This document shows, piece after piece, positions 26,629 through 35,510 of a DNA stretch of 55,249 nucleotides (its first letter is position 1; every line of letters begins with the position of its first letter). The notes under the pieces were generated by a model. That model saw only the letters and a program-made list of their open reading frames with translations, was not told where the DNA came from and ran no database searches. The stretch covers positions 1 through 55,249 of the forward strand of contig JAMCQY010000369.1 of assembly GCA_023381945.1 (NCBI GenBank), in the 5' to 3' direction. A program made the position numbers and the translations under genes. This DNA comes from Deltaproteobacteria bacterium. GTDB taxonomy: Bacteria > Desulfobacterota > Desulfobaccia > Desulfobaccales > 0-14-0-80-60-11.

Positions 26629-27302
26629 TGAAGCTGCACGGTGCACTCGATTTGGCCCTTTTAAGGACGGCCGCCGCGGATTTCCGCTACCTCCTGGCCC
26701 GGGATTACCCCCGCGCCGCGGCCCTGGCCCTGGTGGGCAACCGCTACAAACTTGCCCGCCTGCATCGCCAACTCCTGCACCGGGGGGTCTTCGCGCCCGC
26801 CCAAGCTGCGGACCGCCGGACCAAGCTTGGCCTTCTGCGTGAGGCGGCCGGTCGTCCCTTGGGCATCGACGGCCATAATGTTCTGATCACTCTGGAATGC
26901 GCCCTGCAAAATCTCCCCCTGGTGGCCGCAGACGACGGCTTCCTTCGGGACGTGGGCCAGGTCTCCCGCAGTTTCAAGCCTTCCCAGACGACCGACCGGG
27001 TCCTGGCCCTGCTGCTGGATTATCTGATCGAACAAGCCTGGTCCGACCCCGTGGCCGTCTTTTATGACGCCCCCATGAGCCTGAGCGGTGAATTGGCCCG
27101 CCGCACCGCCGATTTGGCCGCTGCTCGAAGCCTTAATCTCACGGCCGCCGCGGTGCCGGTACCCGAGCACGAATTACAAGTTTTTCCCGGCCCCATCGCC
27201 ACCAGCGACACCGCCTTGATCGACGTACACGACCCGGTGGTGGACCTGGCCGGAGAAATTATCCGACAGAACTTGAAAATTGAGATTATTCCCCTATCTT
27301 AA
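26628..27302 (+). CDS. DUF434-family protein
   Basis: A 224-residue protein. The N-terminal part has the DUF434 look (LARDYPRAAALALVGNRYKL followed by RLHRQLLHRGVF). The rest reads as a nucleotide-binding or toprim-like fold: GIDGHNVLITLECALQN, VAADDGFLRDVGQVSRSFK, and a late TSDTALIDVHDPVVDLAGEI. Several Asp residues (IDGHN, DDGF, DTALID) could bind metal. Function is unknown in all members I recall. It is translationally coupled to the HNH gene. Confidence 0.8.
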   Translation: MKLHGALDLALLRTAAADFRYLLARDYPRAAALALVGNRYKLARLHRQLLHRGVFAPAQAADRRTKLGLLREAAGRPLGIDGHNVLITLECALQNLPLVAADDGFLRDVGQVSRSFKPSQTTDRVLALLLDYLIEQAWSDPVAVFYDAPMSLSGELARRTADLAAARSLNLTAAAVPVPEHELQVFPGPIATSDTALIDVHDPVVDLAGEIIRQNLKIEIIPLS

Positions 27303-27343
27303 GGCTAGAAGGCTTCACCATAGAACCCCAGGAGGACGGCGTC

Positions 27344-27742
27344 ATGGAGCGCTCCCAGATTTATCAGCAGATCGAAGAGATGTTCGGAGTGGTCCCTGCT
27401 TTCTTTAAAGCTATTCCGGATGCATCTCTGGAGATGGAATGGCAGCTATTTAAACGAGTGCAGTTTGAGGCGGGACCAATCCCCAATAAATACCGGGAGC
27501 TTATCGGCGTAGCCCTGGCCGCGGCCACCAAATGCCGCTATTGCGCGTATTACCATACAGAGGTGGCCAAAGTTTATGGCGCTACGGAGGCGGAGATCGA
27601 GGATGCCGTGCACTTCGCCAAATCCAGCCTGGGTTGGAGCACCTACCTCAACGGCTTGCAGTTTGACCTGGAGCAATTTAAGGGGGAAGTCCGCCAAGCC
27701 TGCGAATACGTGCGCGCCCAAAGAGGCGGAGCCCAACCGTAA
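27344..27742 (+). CDS. Carboxymuconolactone-decarboxylase / AhpD-like protein
   Basis: A 132-residue all-helical protein with the AhpD-type redox motif CRYCAYYHTE (CxxC with a downstream His) and the segment IPNKYRELIGVALAAATKC typical of the family. Such proteins act as alkylhydroperoxidase partners or as uncharacterised thiol-redox enzymes. A clear AGGAGG ribosome site stands before the ATG. Start is 42 bases after the DUF434 gene, so it may be in one operon with it. Confidence 0.87.
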   Translation: MERSQIYQQIEEMFGVVPAFFKAIPDASLEMEWQLFKRVQFEAGPIPNKYRELIGVALAAATKCRYCAYYHTEVAKVYGATEAEIEDAVHFAKSSLGWSTYLNGLQFDLEQFKGEVRQACEYVRAQRGGAQP

Positions 27743-27818
27743 TTCCATTGGACAAATTCTGATTCGAGGACTTGTCAAACAGGGTTTTTTTGATATAAAG
27801 TTAAACGCAAGTCAGCAC

Positions 27819-27893
27819 GGGCGGTTAACTCAGCGGAAGAGTGCCATCCTCACACGGTGGAAGTCACTGGTTCAAATCCAGTACCGCCTACCA
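27819..27893 (+). tRNA. tRNA-Val (anticodon CAC), CCA encoded
   Basis: Cloverleaf can be drawn fully. Acceptor GGGCGGT pairs with ACCGCCT; D-arm ACTC/GAGT; anticodon stem CCATC/GGTGG with loop CTCACAC, giving anticodon CAC; T-arm ACTGG-TTCAAAT-CCAGT; discriminator A; then encoded CCA (27891-27893). The first acceptor pair is G-T. Confidence 0.95.
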
Positions 27894-27903
27894 CGAAAAT
27901 TCC

Positions 27904-27935
27904 AGGGGTTACGGTCAAGAGCCGTGGCCCTTTTT
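27904..27935 (+). terminator. Intrinsic terminator after tRNA-Val
   Basis: A hairpin with outer AGGG/CCCT and inner ACGG/CCGT pairing around TCAAGAG, followed directly by TTTTT and a further T-rich stretch. It lies 10 bases after the tRNA. Confidence 0.75.
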
Positions 27936-28224
27936 CCTTTTCTGCCGCCATTTTGTTGCCACTTTCTCCAAAAACAGCATTTTCCAACCGGCAAACGGCC
28001 TCTTGATTGGTGGGTTTCATAAGGCAACTGGGACACGCAATACCTCAACGCCATTAATTATTTTGAGTCCATTGCCGTGCGGGGCCTCTATATCGGGGCG
28101 AAACAAGGACCTGAATCTCAAAGGGGAAGAAATTGAGCGGGTCAAGCAGGCGGTGAAGGACCTGCACGGCTAGTGATGCTGTCTTCCCGGATCTCTGGTC
28201 TTCGGCTTCTGAAATATTTTTAAC
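27936..28224 (+). other. Gene-free stretch with a possible frameshifted coding remnant
   Basis: No intact gene. In one frame (about 28030-28136) the text reads WDTQYLNAINYFESIAVRG, and in a neighbouring frame (to 28173) NLKGEEIERVKQAVKDLHG before a stop. Together they look like the tail of one protein broken by a frameshift, lying downstream of the tRNA where integrated elements often leave debris. I cannot name the family. Confidence 0.3.
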
Positions 28225-28260
28225 AATCCGTTTGACAATATGCGGATAAACGATTATAAG
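28225..28260 (+). promoter_or_regulatory. arsR promoter overlapped by an ArsR operator
   Basis: A near-consensus sigma-70 promoter: TTGACA (28232-28237), a 17-base spacer, TATAAG (28255-28260). Inverted half-sites AATCCGTTT (28225-28233) and AAACGATT (28248-28255) cover both hexamers; the same half-sites are joined in the palindrome at 28690-28707. Predicted transcription start falls at or next to the ATG at 28267. Confidence 0.7.
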
Positions 28261-28266
28261 AAAATC

Positions 28267-28653
28267 ATGAAAGCTGAAGCCCGTCTCTTTAAAGCGCTCG
28301 CCGACGAGACCCGTCTGAAAATCCTTTGGCTTCTGAGGGGCAAAGAGGAGCTTTGCGTTTGCGACATCATGCGGGTTTTGGCCATTACCCACTCTAAGGC
28401 TTCCCGCCACTTGCGCTACCTCTACCACCAAGGATTAGTCAGTGACCGCCGCGAGGGCCTGTGGATGTATTACAGCCTATGCGCCGCTCCTGGCAGCCAC
28501 GGTGATAAATTGCTCAGGGTGCTGGAGGAAATGTTGGCGCTCCTGCCTGAGGCCCAGACTTTGCGGGAGCGGCTCGACCAGTGGCTGGAGGAGAAAAAGT
28601 CAATCCAGGATCGGGCGGGACTGACCCGGGAGACTGCCTGTGTGTGTTCTTGA
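28267..28653 (+). CDS. arsR: ArsR-family arsenic-responsive repressor
   Basis: Winged-helix repressor of 128 residues. LFKALADETRLKILWLL is the family start, ELCVCDIM carries the As(III)/Sb(III)-binding Cys pair (C30, C32) in the third helix, and THSKASRHLRYLYHQGLV is the recognition region. A second CVC lies at the C-terminus. An upstream ATG at 28240 lies between the -35 and -10 hexamers and cannot be the start of a transcript made from that promoter, so 28267 is used. With the predicted start site at the ATG, the mRNA may be leaderless. It is followed by the arsenite pump gene, separated by an operator palindrome. Confidence 0.92.
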   Translation: MKAEARLFKALADETRLKILWLLRGKEELCVCDIMRVLAITHSKASRHLRYLYHQGLVSDRREGLWMYYSLCAAPGSHGDKLLRVLEEMLALLPEAQTLRERLDQWLEEKKSIQDRAGLTRETACVCS

Positions 28654-28689
28654 ATGTTGGTCGTCAAAAATTTTTTTTTGGATAAACAA

Positions 28690-28707
28690 TAATCGTTTAA
28701 ACGATTA
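28690..28707. promoter_or_regulatory. Palindromic ArsR operator before acr3
   Basis: TAATCGTTTAAACGATTA is a perfect 18-bp palindrome containing the two half-sites seen at the arsR promoter. It lies 38 bases before the acr3 start. A TATACT hexamer follows at 28714-28719 but no good -35 is spaced for it. Confidence 0.75.
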
Positions 28708-28744
28708 CAAATTTATACTTCCTGCTTCGATCGGAGGGTAATTC

Positions 28745-29821
28745 ATGGCCGCCACCGTTGCCAAGCGCCTGGGTTTTGTGGAGCGTTTTCTGACTCTGTG
28801 GATTTTCTTGACCATGGCCATCGGGGTCGCTCTTGGCTACCTGATTCCCAGTTTTACCAAGGTCTTGACCTACTTCCAGGTAGGCACCACCAACATCCCC
28901 ATCGCCATCGGCCTGATCCTGATGATGTATCCACCCTTGGCGAAAGTGCGGTATGAGGAACTGCCCCAGGTCTTCAAGAATTTTAAGGTTTTAACCCTGT
29001 CTTTAATCCAAAACTGGGTGATCGGCCCCATCCTCATGTTCCTGCTGGCTATCGTCTTCCTCCGAGGTTATCCGGAATACATGGTGGGCCTGATTATCAT
29101 CGGGCTGGCCCGGTGCATTGCCATGGTCATTGTCTGGAACGATCTGGCGCAGGGCGACACGGAATATTGCGCCGGCCTGGTGGCCTTCAATTCCATCTTC
29201 CAGATGCTGTTCTTCTCCATTTACGCTTATATCTTCGTCACAATGTTGCCCACCTGGCTGGGCATCGCCTCCGGTCTGGAAGTAAAGGTCACCATCCTGC
29301 AAGTCGCGGAAAGTGTTCTGATCTACCTGGGCATTCCCTTCTTCGGCGGCATGTTCACCCGGTTCTTCCTGGTCAAGCGCCGGGGGATTAAATGGTATGA
29401 AGGAAAATTCTTGCCCAAGATCAGCCCCATCACCCTAATCGCCCTGCTGTTTACCATCGTGGTCATGTTCTCCTTGAAGGGGGAATACATAGTGGCGCTG
29501 CCCTTAGACGTGCTGCGCATCGCCATCCCTTTGGTCATCTATTTCGTGGCGATGTTTTTCATCACTTTTTATATGTCGGCCCGAGTCGGGTCCGGGTATC
29601 GCATTGCCACCACCCTGTCTTTCACCGCGGCTAGCAATAACTTTGAACTCGCCATTGCCGTAGCCGTGGCCGTCTTCGGCATTCAGTCGGGGCAGGCCTT
29701 TGCCGCGGTCATTGGGCCCCTGGTGGAGGTGCCCGTGCTTATCAGCCTGGTGGGAGTGGCTTTGAGATTCAGACAGAAATATTTTGCTCCCCTGGCATGC
29801 GAGCCCGGGGCAGCAGATTAG
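28745..29821 (+). CDS. acr3: ACR3-family arsenite efflux permease
   Basis: A 358-residue inner-membrane transporter with ten predicted helices. The conserved helix with the essential Cys reads [21 protein letters not shown], and the late [22 protein letters not shown] is the second family signature. It exports As(III) (and sometimes Sb(III)) using the proton gradient. A GGAGGG ribosome site precedes the ATG. Transcription should be released when arsenite binds ArsR. No arsenate reductase gene is next to it in this window. Confidence 0.95.
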   Translation: MAATVAKRLGFVERFLTLWIFLTMAIGVALGYLIPSFTKVLTYFQVGTTNIPIAIGLILMMYPPLAKVRYEELPQVFKNFKVLTLSLIQNWVIGPILMFLLAIVFLRGYPEYMVGLIIIGLARCIAMVIVWNDLAQGDTEYCAGLVAFNSIFQMLFFSIYAYIFVTMLPTWLGIASGLEVKVTILQVAESVLIYLGIPFFGGMFTRFFLVKRRGIKWYEGKFLPKISPITLIALLFTIVVMFSLKGEYIVALPLDVLRIAIPLVIYFVAMFFITFYMSARVGSGYRIATTLSFTAASNNFELAIAVAVAVFGIQSGQAFAAVIGPLVEVPVLISLVGVALRFRQKYFAPLACEPGAAD

Positions 29822-30073
29822 AAGAGGGCAGATCCGATCCCAAAAAAATGCAGCGATTCCGCCAATTCATGAAGCGGCAAGGGGCTCTGGCGGCTTTTAT
29901 AATAAAAATACATATCTGTAAATTATTTATTTTTAATAATTACCATTTTGTACAAATGTGCATTTTATTTTGTGCATATATGTAAAAAACTCACCATCCC
30001 AGAATAATCTTCTCAGCCCTCCAAATATGTAATCTCCTTTAATTTCAATAGCATAGCAATTTATTTCAAAATC
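29822..30073 (+). promoter_or_regulatory. AT-rich region upstream of nifH with three TGTRCA hexamers
   Basis: No gene. A cluster TGTACA (29949-29954), TGTGCA (29957-29962), TGTGCA (29971-29976) is arranged as two TTTTGTRCA units 22 bases apart, about two helical turns. It lies roughly 100-125 bp upstream of the -24/-12 promoter, the usual place for an enhancer-binding protein. I do not find the classical NifA site TGT-N10-ACA here. Confidence 0.5.
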
Positions 30074-30089
30074 TGGCACGCGCCTTGCT
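30074..30089 (+). promoter_or_regulatory. Sigma-54 promoter of the nif operon
   Basis: TGGCACGCGCCTTGCT is a perfect -24/-12 match. Predicted start is near 30101, about 27 bases before the nifH ATG, with AGAGG as ribosome site. Confidence 0.9.
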
Positions 30090-30115
30090 CCTATCCTAAG
30101 CAAAATTTCGGATAG

Positions 30116-30952
<837 letters not shown>

Positions 30953-30958
30953 TTTTAA

Positions 30959-31010
30959 TGTAGCCGCAGGTTTCGGCCTGCGCTGACACAGGCGAGACGC
31001 CTGTGCCACT
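30959..31010. repeat. Tandem palindromes between nifH and nifI1
   Basis: GCCGCAGGTTTCGGCCTGCG is followed by ACAGGCGAGACGCCTGT. Both fold into hairpins. The first belongs to the GTAGCCGCAGG family, also present at 49511 (inside a MITE-like element) and, in variant form, at 21968. Confidence 0.7.
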
Positions 31011-31034
31011 AGGATTTTTTGGAGGAAAACAGCA

Positions 31035-31391
31035 ATGATCATGATCAGATCGGTGGTGAGGCCGGAAAAGGTGGATGCGGTCCTGGCTGCCTTAATGGAA
31101 GCGGGATTCCCGGCGGTTACCAAGATGAGCGTGGTGGGCCGGGGCAAGCAGCGGGGCATCAAGATCGGGGAGATCACCTACGATGAGATCCCCAAGGAAC
31201 TGTTGCTCATGGTGGTCAATGAGGCGGATAAGGACTTCGTCATCAAGACCGTGCTCAAGGCAGCCAAAAGCGGCGATAAAGGCGCTTACGGCGACGGCAA
31301 GATCTTTGTCTCGCCGGTGGAGGAAGTCTACACCATCAGTTCCGGCATCAAGGAAGGCGCCGCCGGCAAGCTCGAAGAGGTGTCGCCATGA
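31035..31391 (+). CDS. nifI1: Nitrogenase-associated P-II protein NifI1
   Basis: A 118-residue P-II protein (GlnB-like) with the family pattern MIMIRSVVRPEKVDAVLAAL, a T-loop after VVGRGKQRGIKIGEITYDE that lacks the GlnB uridylylation Tyr context, and DGKIFVSPVEEVYTISSG. NifI1 and NifI2 form hetero-oligomers that bind and inhibit NifDK when nitrogen is plentiful, as shown in methanogens; 2-oxoglutarate and ATP relieve this. The gene position between nifH and nifD is diagnostic. Its stop overlaps the nifI2 start (ATGA). A TTGGAGGA ribosome site precedes it. Confidence 0.95.
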   Translation: MIMIRSVVRPEKVDAVLAALMEAGFPAVTKMSVVGRGKQRGIKIGEITYDEIPKELLLMVVNEADKDFVIKTVLKAAKSGDKGAYGDGKIFVSPVEEVYTISSGIKEGAAGKLEEVSP

Positions 31392-31768
31392 AGGAGATCA
31401 TGGCCATCGTGCGCATCAACATGATGAACCGGACCAAGAAGGCCCTGGCGGAGGCGGGCATCTCCTCTATCACCGCCCGGGATGCCCTGGGCCGGGGCAA
31501 GGGCCTGGTGGACCTGACCCTGCTGGAAGGCGCTGAAAAGGGCTATGAAGAGGCAGTGGCGCAACTCGGTTCGAGCCAGCGCCTGATTCCCAAGCGGGTC
31601 TTTTTCGTGGCGGTCCCGGACCGGCTGGTGCCCAAGGCGGTGCAGACCATTATCGAAGTGAATAAGACGGGAAAATCCGGGGATGGCAAGATCTTTGTCC
31701 TGCCTCTGGCGGATGCCATCCGGGTGCGCACCGGCGAGAGCGGGGATGCAGTGCTGGATGAAGTTTGA
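31388..31768 (+). CDS. nifI2: Nitrogenase-associated P-II protein NifI2
   Basis: A 126-residue P-II protein, partner of NifI1. MAIVRINMMNRTKKALAEAG begins the fold after a short MKEI extension; the T-loop region is longer than in NifI1 (GRGKGLVDLTLLEGAEKGYE, then LGSSQRLIPKRVFFVAV). GDGKIFVLPLADAIRVRTGE closes it. The start overlaps the nifI1 stop by four bases, so the two are translationally coupled, as expected for subunits of one complex. The gap to nifD holds only a short direct repeat (CCGGAGA twice, about 31773-31786). Confidence 0.95.
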   Translation: MKEIMAIVRINMMNRTKKALAEAGISSITARDALGRGKGLVDLTLLEGAEKGYEEAVAQLGSSQRLIPKRVFFVAVPDRLVPKAVQTIIEVNKTGKSGDGKIFVLPLADAIRVRTGESGDAVLDEV

Positions 31769-31838
31769 ATGACCGGAGACCGGAGACTGGAGCAAGACAT
31801 TTTACTCCCTCCTCCGTCTATCACATGGAGATAGGAAC

Positions 31839-33494
31839 ATGGCAAACTTAACCCCAGAAGACCTCAATTCCTTGGTGCTGGAGATCAATGCTGAGGATGT
31901 GAAGAAGGAACTGGTGGGCAAATATCCCACCAAGATCGCCCGCAAGCGAGCCAAACAGATCGTGGTCAACCGGGTGGAGCCGGACCTTACCGTGCCGGAG
32001 ATTCAGTCCAACGTCCGCACCGTACCCGGCCTCATTTCCCAGCGGGGCTGCACTTATGCAGGCTGCAAGGGGGTGGTCCTGGGTCCCACCCGGGATATCC
32101 TCAACCTCACCCACGGCCCCATCGGCTGCGGCTTCTATAGCTGGCTGACCCGGCGCAACCAGACCAGGCCCAAAGGCCCGGAAGACCATAACTTCATGAC
32201 TTACTGCTTTTCCACGGATATGCAGGACGAGCAGATCATCTTCGGCGGCGAGAAGAAGCTGAAGCAGGCGATACAAGAAGCCTATGACATCTTCAAGCCC
32301 AAGGCCATCGGCATCTTCGCCACCTGTCCGGTGGGCCTCATCGGCGACGATGTCCACGCGGTGGCCCGGGAGATGAAGGAAAAACTGGGGATCAACGTCT
32401 TTGCCTTCAGTTGCGAGGGCTATAAGGGCGTGAGCCAATCGGCCGGCCATCACATCGCCAACAACGGCGTCTTTACCCACATAGTGGGTCTGGACGACAC
32501 TGAGAAGGAAGGCGAATTTAAGATCAATATGCTGGGGGAATACAACATCGGCGGCGACGCCTTCGAAATCGAGCGGCTCTTCGAGGACTGCGGCATTACC
32601 TTGATTTCGACCTTCAGCGGCAACTCCAGCTACGACAATTTTGCCAACTCGCATACGGCGGATTTGAATCTGATCATGTGCCACCGCTCCATCAATTACG
32701 TGGCCGAGATGATGGAGACCAAGTTCGGCATTCCCTGGATCAAGGTGAATTTCATCGGGGCCGAAGCCACCGCCAAGTCCCTGCGGAAGATTGCCGCTTA
32801 TTTCGAAAATCCTAAACTGACCGCCAAGGTGGAAGAGATCATCGCCCGGGAAATGCCGGCGGTGGAGGCAGTGCGGGAAGAAGTTAAGGCCAGGTGTGCA
32901 GGCAAAAGGGCCATGCTCTTTGTCGGCGGCTCCCGGGCGCACCACTACCAGGAGCTTTTCCGGGAGATCGGCATGGAAATCATTTCCGCGGGCTATGAAT
33001 TCGCGCACCGGGATGACTACGAAGGGCGGCGGGTGCTCCCCGGCTTGAAGGTGGACGCCGATAGCCGCAACATCCAGGAACTTCACGTGGAAGCGGACCC
33101 GGAGCGCTTCCGCCCCCGGCTGGATGCCGCCGGTGTCGAACGGCTGGCCCAGGAAGGCATCAAGCTCAGCGAGTACGAAGGCATGATGGCTGAGATGAAA
33201 ACCGGCACCCTGGTGATCGACGACATCAGCATGTTCGAGACCGAAAAACTCATTGAAATTTACCGGCCGGACATCATTTGCGCCGGCATCAAGGAAAAAT
33301 ACGTCATCCAGAAGAGCGGCGTGCCCATGAAGCAGCTACACAGCTACGATTCCGGCGGACCTTATGCCGGCTTCACCGGGGCGGTGAACTTCTGGCGGGA
33401 AATCGACCGCATGGTGAACAGCAAGGTCTGGAAGTATCTGAAGGCGCCCTGGCAGGAGAATCCCGAATTGGCCGCTAAATACGCCTGGGAATGA
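31839..33494 (+). CDS. nifD: Nitrogenase MoFe protein alpha chain
   Basis: A 551-residue alpha subunit. P-cluster Cys are C71 (GCTYAGCKG), C97 (HGPIGCGF) and C163 (FATCPVGLIGDD). FeMo-cofactor ligands are C281 (IMCHRSINY) and H501 (MKQLHSYDSGGPYAGF), with Q200 and H204 (GVSQSAGHH) near the substrate site. Residues about 391-455 (HRDDYEGRRVL onward) form an insertion absent from the Azotobacter type and typical of the clostridial/sulfate-reducer type (often called group III). These ligands make it a Mo nitrogenase, not a Vnf/Anf type. A GGAGATAGG ribosome site precedes the ATG. Confidence 0.97.
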   Translation: MANLTPEDLNSLVLEINAEDVKKELVGKYPTKIARKRAKQIVVNRVEPDLTVPEIQSNVRTVPGLISQRGCTYAGCKGVVLGPTRDILNLTHGPIGCGFYSWLTRRNQTRPKGPEDHNFMTYCFSTDMQDEQIIFGGEKKLKQAIQEAYDIFKPKAIGIFATCPVGLIGDDVHAVAREMKEKLGINVFAFSCEGYKGVSQSAGHHIANNGVFTHIVGLDDTEKEGEFKINMLGEYNIGGDAFEIERLFEDCGITLISTFSGNSSYDNFANSHTADLNLIMCHRSINYVAEMMETKFGIPWIKVNFIGAEATAKSLRKIAAYFENPKLTAKVEEIIAREMPAVEAVREEVKARCAGKRAMLFVGGSRAHHYQELFREIGMEIISAGYEFAHRDDYEGRRVLPGLKVDADSRNIQELHVEADPERFRPRLDAAGVERLAQEGIKLSEYEGMMAEMKTGTLVIDDISMFETEKLIEIYRPDIICAGIKEKYVIQKSGVPMKQLHSYDSGGPYAGFTGAVNFWREIDRMVNSKVWKYLKAPWQENPELAAKYAWE

Positions 33495-33500
33495 ATAGTT

Positions 33501-33562
33501 GTCATTCTGAGCGCAGCGAAGAATCTAGATTCTTCACTCCGCTGGGCTCCGTTCAGAATGAC
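33501..33562. repeat. GTCATTCTGAG palindrome between nifD and nifK
   Basis: Arms GTCATTCTGAGCGCAGCG and its inverted counterpart GTTCAGAATGAC, with GAAGAATCTAGATTCTTC at the centre. The same family lies inside the MITE-like element at 11422-11554. Confidence 0.75.
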
Positions 33563-33593
33563 ACCCTCAAATGAGGAAACCGAGGATAACATC

Positions 33594-34970
33594 ATGTTAC
33601 TACGACATACACCCAAGGAAATCAAAGAACGCACGGCCCTGACCGTCAACCCGGCCAAGACCTGCCAACCCATCGGGGCCATGTACGCCGCCCTGGGGAT
33701 ACACCGCTGCCTGCCCCACAGCCACGGGTCGCAAGGCTGCTACGCTTATCATCGCAGCACCTTGACCCGGCACTACAAGGAGCCGGTGATGGCGGCCACC
33801 AGCGCCTTCACCGAAGGCGCCTCGGTCTTCGGCGGCCAGGCCAATCTGCTGCAGGCCATCAACAATATCTTCACGGTTTATGAGCCGGAGATCATTGCGG
33901 TGCATACTACCTGCCTGTCAGAGACCATCGGGGACGACATTCCTCAGATCGTCGCCAAGGCCAGGGATGAAGGCAAGATTCCGGCGGGCCGCTACGTCAT
34001 CCACGCCAACACCCCGAGCTACGTGGGCTCCCATGTCACGGGCTTCGCCAACATGGTCAAGGGCATGGTGGATTATCTGGCGCAAGCCAACGGCCACAAG
34101 GAAAACCGGATCAACCTGATCCCGGGCTACGTGGAGCCTTGCGACATGGAGGAGATCAAGCGCCTGGCCGGGGAACTGAGGGTACCGGTGATCATGTTCC
34201 CCGACACCTCCAACGTGCTCAACGGGCCGCAAACCGGCCGCTACGCCATGTTTCCGTCCGGGGGCGCCACGGTGGAGCAACTGGTGGCCGCGGGCAGCAG
34301 CATGGGCACGGTGGCCTTAGGGCCCATGGCTTCCGGGCCGGCGGCCCGGGCCCTGGACACCAAGTGTAAGGTGCCCTGCGAAATCCTGAACCTCCCCATC
34401 GGGCTGAGAGCCACCGACGCCTTCATCGACACCCTGCGGCACATCGCCGGGGTGAACGTGCCCGAGTCCATCAATATCGAGCGGGGCCGGCTGGTCGATG
34501 TTATCACCGACATGCACCAATACTTTTTCCATCGCAAGGTGGCCCTGGCCGGAGACCCGGACCAATTGGTCTCGCTGACCCAGTTCCTGGTGGACCTGGA
34601 TATGTGGCCCATCCACATCGTCACCGGCACTCCGGGGAAGAAGTTCGAGGCCAAAATCAAGGAGATCACCAAGGATGTCCCGCATCCGGTTAACGTCAAA
34701 GCCACGGGTGATATGTTCCTGCTGCATCAATTGCTGAAGAGCGAGCCGGTGGATCTGCTCATGGGGAACACCTATCTCAAGTACATCGCCCGGGATGAAG
34801 ACATTCCCTTGATCAGGTTCGGTTTTCCCATCCTGGACCGCGTCGGCCACAGCTACTTCCCCACCGTAGGCTACCGGGGCGGACTGAGGCTGCTGGAGAA
34901 GATTCTGGACGCCCTGCTGGACCGGCAGGACCGGGACGCCCCGGAGGAGAGTTTCGAGCTGGTGATGTAG
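33594..34970 (+). CDS. nifK: Nitrogenase MoFe protein beta chain
   Basis: A 458-residue beta subunit of the short form, lacking the N-terminal extension of Azotobacter NifK, which fits the insertion in NifD. P-cluster Cys are C24 (AKTCQPIGAM), C49 (HGSQGCYAYHR) and C107 (HTTCLSETIGDD), with the conserved Ser at 142 (NTPSYVGSHV). A longer frame from 33558 begins inside the palindromic repeat; the ATG at 33594 has GAGGA seven bases upstream and matches the family start. The TAG stop is the first part of the next repeat (TAGGGGCGG). Confidence 0.96.
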   Translation: MLLRHTPKEIKERTALTVNPAKTCQPIGAMYAALGIHRCLPHSHGSQGCYAYHRSTLTRHYKEPVMAATSAFTEGASVFGGQANLLQAINNIFTVYEPEIIAVHTTCLSETIGDDIPQIVAKARDEGKIPAGRYVIHANTPSYVGSHVTGFANMVKGMVDYLAQANGHKENRINLIPGYVEPCDMEEIKRLAGELRVPVIMFPDTSNVLNGPQTGRYAMFPSGGATVEQLVAAGSSMGTVALGPMASGPAARALDTKCKVPCEILNLPIGLRATDAFIDTLRHIAGVNVPESINIERGRLVDVITDMHQYFFHRKVALAGDPDQLVSLTQFLVDLDMWPIHIVTGTPGKKFEAKIKEITKDVPHPVNVKATGDMFLLHQLLKSEPVDLLMGNTYLKYIARDEDIPLIRFGFPILDRVGHSYFPTVGYRGGLRLLEKILDALLDRQDRDAPEESFELVM

Positions 34971-35063
34971 GGGCGGACCCGCGTGTCCGCCCCGGTGGCA
35001 CAGGCTTTCCAGCCTGTCCAGTAAAAAAGTCCCCCTTTGAAAAAGGGGGATTTAGGGGGATTT
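34970..35063. repeat. Three different palindromes in a row between nifK and the ferredoxin gene
   Basis: GGGGCGGACCCGCGTGTCCG (34970 onward, closing CCCC at 34993), then GGCACAGGCTTTCCAGCCTG (34997 onward), then AGTCCCCCTTTG with AAAAGGGGGA (35028-35050). Each family has other copies in the window (36869, 18199 and 53141 regions). Confidence 0.75.
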
Positions 35064-35114
35064 GAAGTTTACCCCGTCAATGCCTGCATTAAAAATAAAA
35101 TGAGGACAAAAACC

Positions 35115-35420
35115 ATGGAAAAACCTGATCATCATATTTTCGTGTGCATGAGTTTCCGGGGCCTGGAGGCCAAGGGCAAATGCGTCAAGAAAAATGCCCC
35201 GGACCTCTTGGGCTACCTGGAGTCGGAACTGGCCGACCGCGGCCTGGAAAACGTCATGGTCTCCACCACCGGCTGCCTGAAGCTCTGCGACCAGGGTCCG
35301 GTGCTGCTGGTCTACCCCGAAGGCCATTGGTACGCCGGGGTAGAGGGCGAGGAAGCCATTGATGAAATACTGGACGGGCTGGAAGCAGGGAAACCGGCGG
35401 CAGGATTGCTGGTTGGTTGA
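35115..35420 (+). CDS. Thioredoxin-like [2Fe-2S] ferredoxin of the nif operon
   Basis: A 101-residue ferredoxin of the thioredoxin-fold class. Cys ligands are C11 (HIFVCMSFRG), C23 (GKCVKK), C54 and C58 (TTGCLKLCDQGP). The pattern and the tail YAGVEGEEAIDEILDGL match the C. pasteurianum-type protein, whose gene is commonly found between nifK and nifE in sulfate reducers. It probably gives electrons to, or interacts with, nitrogenase or its cofactor assembly. The ATG at 35115 has GAGGA upstream; a longer frame from 35037 begins in the repeat region. Confidence 0.93.
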   Translation: MEKPDHHIFVCMSFRGLEAKGKCVKKNAPDLLGYLESELADRGLENVMVSTTGCLKLCDQGPVLLVYPEGHWYAGVEGEEAIDEILDGLEAGKPAAGLLVG

Positions 35421-35423
35421 ACG

Positions 35424-35456
35424 TAGGGGCGACCCGCCGGGTCGCCACCTTAAGGT
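35424..35456. repeat. Palindrome between the ferredoxin gene and nifE
   Basis: GGCGACCCGCCGGGTCGCC (35428-35446) after GTAGG; a variant of the GTAGGGGCG family. Confidence 0.7.
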
Positions 35457-35510
35457 GCGCACCGCGCCCCAACCCTGAAAAATAAAGAACTTATAGAGTA
35501 GAGGCCTGAC

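Noticed and set aside
31848..33086. A 412-codon minus-strand frame opposite nifD
   Set aside because: Shadow of nifD; codon bias of the plus strand explains the lack of stops.
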